Positions 13,581-15,280 of a stretch of DNA of 15,280 bases are shown piece after piece. The DNA is from Geobacter sp. (lineage in GTDB: Bacteria > Desulfobacterota > Desulfuromonadia > Geobacterales > Pseudopelobacteraceae). How positions within the stretch are numbered: position 1 is the stretch's first letter; each line of letters opens with the position of its first letter. A program made the position numbers and the translations under genes. Location of the stretch: assembly GCA_027346925.1 (NCBI GenBank), contig DAIERH010000031.1, forward strand, positions 1-15,280. The letters are read 5' to 3'. The notes beneath the pieces are model-generated. The model was not told the DNA's origin. It worked only from the letters and a program-made list of their open reading frames with translations, and did not search any database.

Positions 13581-14144
13581 TTACCCCTTGACGCGGGTCG
13601 AGTATTCACCGGTGCGGGTATCGATGGTTATCAATTCGCCCTCTTCGATAAAGGGAGGCACTCTGAGGACATAGCCGGTTTCCACGGTGGCGGGTTTGGA
13701 GTCGTTGCCGCTGGTGTCCCCCTTGGCCCAAGGGTCGGTCTGCACCACCCGCAGGTTGACGAAGTTGGGGAGCGTGACGCCGATGGCCTTTTCTCCGAAC
13801 AGCAGCACATCCACCTTGAGGTTTTCCAGCAGGTAGTTCTTGGCGTCGCCCATGGCGTCCTCCTCCATCACCACCTGCTCGTAGGTCTGCTGATCCATGA
13901 AGGTGTAATGGGTCCCCTCCTTGTAGAGGTATTCCATCTGGCGTTCTTCCAGGCTGGCCGGTTCAAAGGTCTCGCCGGAACGGTAGGTGCGGTCGAGGAT
14001 CGTGCCGTTGATCATGTTACGCATCTTGGTGCGGTAAAGCGCCTGTCCCTTGCCCGGCTTGGTGAAGTCAAAGGCGATGACAAGGTAAGGGTCGCCGTCG
14101 AGCGTGATTTTGAGCCCTTTTTTCAAGTCTGCTACGGTGTACAT
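13581..14144 (-). CDS. efp: Translation elongation factor P
   Basis: Binds between the P and E sites of ribosomes stalled at polyproline and stimulates peptide-bond formation. The product is 187 aa, the usual EF-P length, with the KOW-like N-terminal domain (VADLKKGLKITLDGDPYLVI) and the two OB domains. The loop TKPGKGQA carries K32, equivalent to the beta-lysylated K34 of E. coli EF-P, which matches the neighbouring epmA and aminomutase genes. The C-terminal signature region is VRVVQTD-like (LRVVQTDPWAKGDTSGND), then GYVLRVPPFIEEGE. ATG 14144 has GAGG about 10 nt upstream. It lies between infA and a strong terminator, so most transcripts probably stop before epmA. The proline-rich GspB-like protein nearby is the kind of protein that may need EF-P. 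Confidence 0.97.
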   Translation of the reverse strand: MYTVADLKKGLKITLDGDPYLVIAFDFTKPGKGQALYRTKMRNMINGTILDRTYRSGETFEPASLEERQMEYLYKEGTHYTFMDQQTYEQVVMEEDAMGDAKNYLLENLKVDVLLFGEKAIGVTLPNFVNLRVVQTDPWAKGDTSGNDSKPATVETGYVLRVPPFIEEGELITIDTRTGEYSTRVKG

Positions 14145-14183
14145 TGCTTGTATCCTCGCTGATATGGGGATTTATGAAATGCG

Positions 14184-14210
14184 ACAAGCCCACCCTGGAG
14201 GTCGGCCTGT
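14184..14210. other. Imperfect hairpin between infA and efp
   Basis: Arms 14184-14194 and 14200-14210 (ACAAGCCCACC and GGTCGGCCTGT) pair over 9 of 11 positions around CTGGA. The stem is GC-rich but has no U-tract in either direction, so it is not a normal terminator. It could be a leader or processing element for efp. Confidence 0.35.
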
Positions 14211-14235
14211 AGTCATAATACGTGATAAATGCTGA

Positions 14236-14454
14236 TTATTTGGCGCGATAAGTGATGCGCCCGCGGCTCAGGTCATAGGGAGAGAGTTCAACCGTTACCT
14301 TGTCACCGGGAAGTATCTTGATGAAGTACTTACGCATTTTGCCGGAGATGTGTGCCAGCACGATATGATCGTTCTCCAGCTTGACGCGGAACATGGCGTT
14401 CGGCAAAGGCTCGATCACCGTTCCTTCGACTTCAATCGCTTCTTCTTTACTCAT
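14236..14454 (-). CDS. infA: Translation initiation factor IF-1
   Basis: Small OB-fold protein that binds the 30S A site during initiation. It has 72 aa, the same as E. coli IF-1, with the characteristic text EEAIEVEGTVIEPLPNAMFRV, HISGKMRKYFIKILPGDKVTVE and LSRGRITYR. ATG 14454 is preceded by AAGGAG with a rather long spacer of about 11 nt. It is followed by efp in the same direction after 91 nt. In many bacteria infA is in the ribosomal protein operon next to secY/rpmJ or near clpA; here it stands with efp, so this may be one of two copies. Identification is secure. Confidence 0.97.
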   Translation of the reverse strand: MSKEEAIEVEGTVIEPLPNAMFRVKLENDHIVLAHISGKMRKYFIKILPGDKVTVELSPYDLSRGRITYRAK

Positions 14455-14612
14455 ACCGAAGGCAACTCCTTAATTCTCGTTGATTGAACAAACCATGTCA
14501 CATTACTAATTGTCGTTTAAAATTGCAAGTTTAATCGTAGTTGTCGTGAAATGCCTTCATAACATGTGGTTTTCATGGAGTTGTTTTGCCATTTTCATTT
14601 GGAGCACGCCCG

Positions 14613-15280
14613 TCACTTCAGGAATATATGTTCGAGAACGGTCACTTCTTCCAGGACCGACGAGGCCTGCCGGGCATATTCGTCAGGTGTCTTTGCCCCC
14701 TCCAGCCGTTTCATTATTTCAGCGAATTTCTTGATTTCCTTGCTGCCGCCGTGCTCAATCACCTGCGGTATCAGCGACTGCCAGGACAGGTGAATTTTAT
14801 AGACAATATCCGCCATGGTATCCACATGCTGGGTTTCCGATAAAATTTCCAATTTTCTGGCACAAAAAGCGATAACCGAAACATTGGTAGGGATACGTGG
14901 CTTGAGCGGTGCCGCCATCTTGGCGCCGATTATCATGATCCGGTTTGCATATATCATCGAATCCAATCGGTGTTGCGAAGCAACAGCCTGCTCAAGATCG
15001 GATATCGCTTCAATCAGACGTGGCAACAGGTTTGTAGTTGTTTCGTTTGGGGCAGCGAGATGGGACTGTTCCACTTTCCTGATGGCGTTCAACTTGCCGC
15101 CGATATGTTTCCACTTGTTCGATTTCGCGTGCTCGTAAATATCCTCGGCATTATCTACCACCATTTCGAGTTCGCCGAGATAGGTGTTGATCGGCGCAAT
15201 AGTAATGGCGGCTGGAGGTTTGGCTTGACCGGCGACACATATAGTCCTTGAATCTATTGTCACTGTTAGCAGAAGAAGCG
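14613..15280 (-). CDS. Exported helical protein of unknown function (5' end outside window)
   Basis: I do not recognise this family with confidence. The frame can start at GTG 15263 (216 aa) but remains open to the window edge, where the preceding codons read Leu-Leu-Leu-Leu-Thr. That hydrophobic run followed by VTIDSRTICVAGQAKP looks like the end of a signal peptide, so the true start is probably beyond 15280. The rest is almost wholly alpha-helical (LGELEMVVDNAEDIYEHAKSN; LLPRLIEAISDLEQAVASQ; IPQVIEHGGSKEIKKFAEIM), suggesting a periplasmic four-helix-bundle-like protein of the kind sometimes found near metal transport genes. No cysteine-haem motif or catalytic signature is visible. Base composition is AT-richer than the housekeeping genes. 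It is separated from infA by a 158-nt gap. Confidence 0.7.
   Translation of the reverse strand, partial: LLLLTVTIDSRTICVAGQAKPPAAITIAPINTYLGELEMVVDNAEDIYEHAKSNKWKHIGGKLNAIRKVEQSHLAAPNETTTNLLPRLIEAISDLEQAVASQHRLDSMIYANRIMIIGAKMAAPLKPRIPTNVSVIAFCARKLEILSETQHVDTMADIVYKIHLSWQSLIPQVIEHGGSKEIKKFAEIMKRLEGAKTPDEYARQASSVLEEVTVLEHIFLK

Noticed and set aside
14455..14612. Small gene or RNA in the gap between infA and the last gene
   Set aside because: The gap is AT-rich with no convincing SD-ORF, strong hairpin or tRNA-like fold; it probably holds the infA promoter, but no clear -35/-10 pair could be fixed.

Overview
The window is ordinary chromosomal DNA from a Gram-negative bacterium. An LptE lipoprotein and a GspA/GspB-like pair imply an outer membrane. 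The gene content and protein style (leuS-lptE-holA, purM-purN-rpsT, lytic transglycosylase-pgsA, gspAB, EF-P with its modification enzymes) suggest a Geobacter-like member of the Desulfuromonadota. That taxonomic guess comes from memory of similar neighbourhoods, not from a search. I see no tRNA, rRNA, CRISPR array, insertion sequence or phage gene.

Layout. 1-2067 (+): the 3' end of leuS, then lptE and holA, tightly packed as one transcription unit. 2123-6253: a catabolic cassette. A CdaR-type regulator (-) is divergent from an MFS anion:cation symporter and a MOFRL-type glycerate 2-kinase (+). The shared 278-bp intergenic region is AT-rich and holds a clear inverted repeat that overlaps the predicted regulator promoter. 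A hairpin usable as a terminator in both directions separates this cassette from rpsT. 6329-8354 (-): purM, purN and rpsT, with purM and rpsT both starting at TTG. 8497-9736 (+): a secreted lytic transglycosylase and pgsA, divergent from purM. 9725-11358 (-): an ATPase with a C-terminal membrane anchor and a GspB-like protein, overlapping by ATGA. 11504-12547 (+): a KamA/EpmB-family radical SAM aminomutase. 12602-14454 (-): epmA, efp and infA. 14613-15280 (-): an exported helical protein of unknown function whose 5' end lies outside the window.

Functional picture. The cassette looks like a self-contained unit for taking up a small hydroxy-acid (glycerate is the simplest guess), sensing it and phosphorylating it to 2-phosphoglycerate. 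The right half holds everything needed for EF-P beta-lysylation: an aminomutase to make (R)-beta-lysine, EpmA to attach it, and an EF-P with the KPGKGQA loop lysine. IF-1 lies next to it. The rest is housekeeping: leucyl-tRNA synthesis, LPS export, replication clamp loading, purine synthesis, phosphatidylglycerol synthesis and cell-wall remodelling.

I did not find a convincing wholly new system. The strongest leads are the candidate operator of the glycerate cassette, a nine-codon gene stub with a perfect Shine-Dalgarno at the cassette's 3' edge, the TTG start and leader palindrome of rpsT, a KamA-like rather than classical EpmB aminomutase beside epmA/efp, and the efp terminator placed flush against the epmA start.
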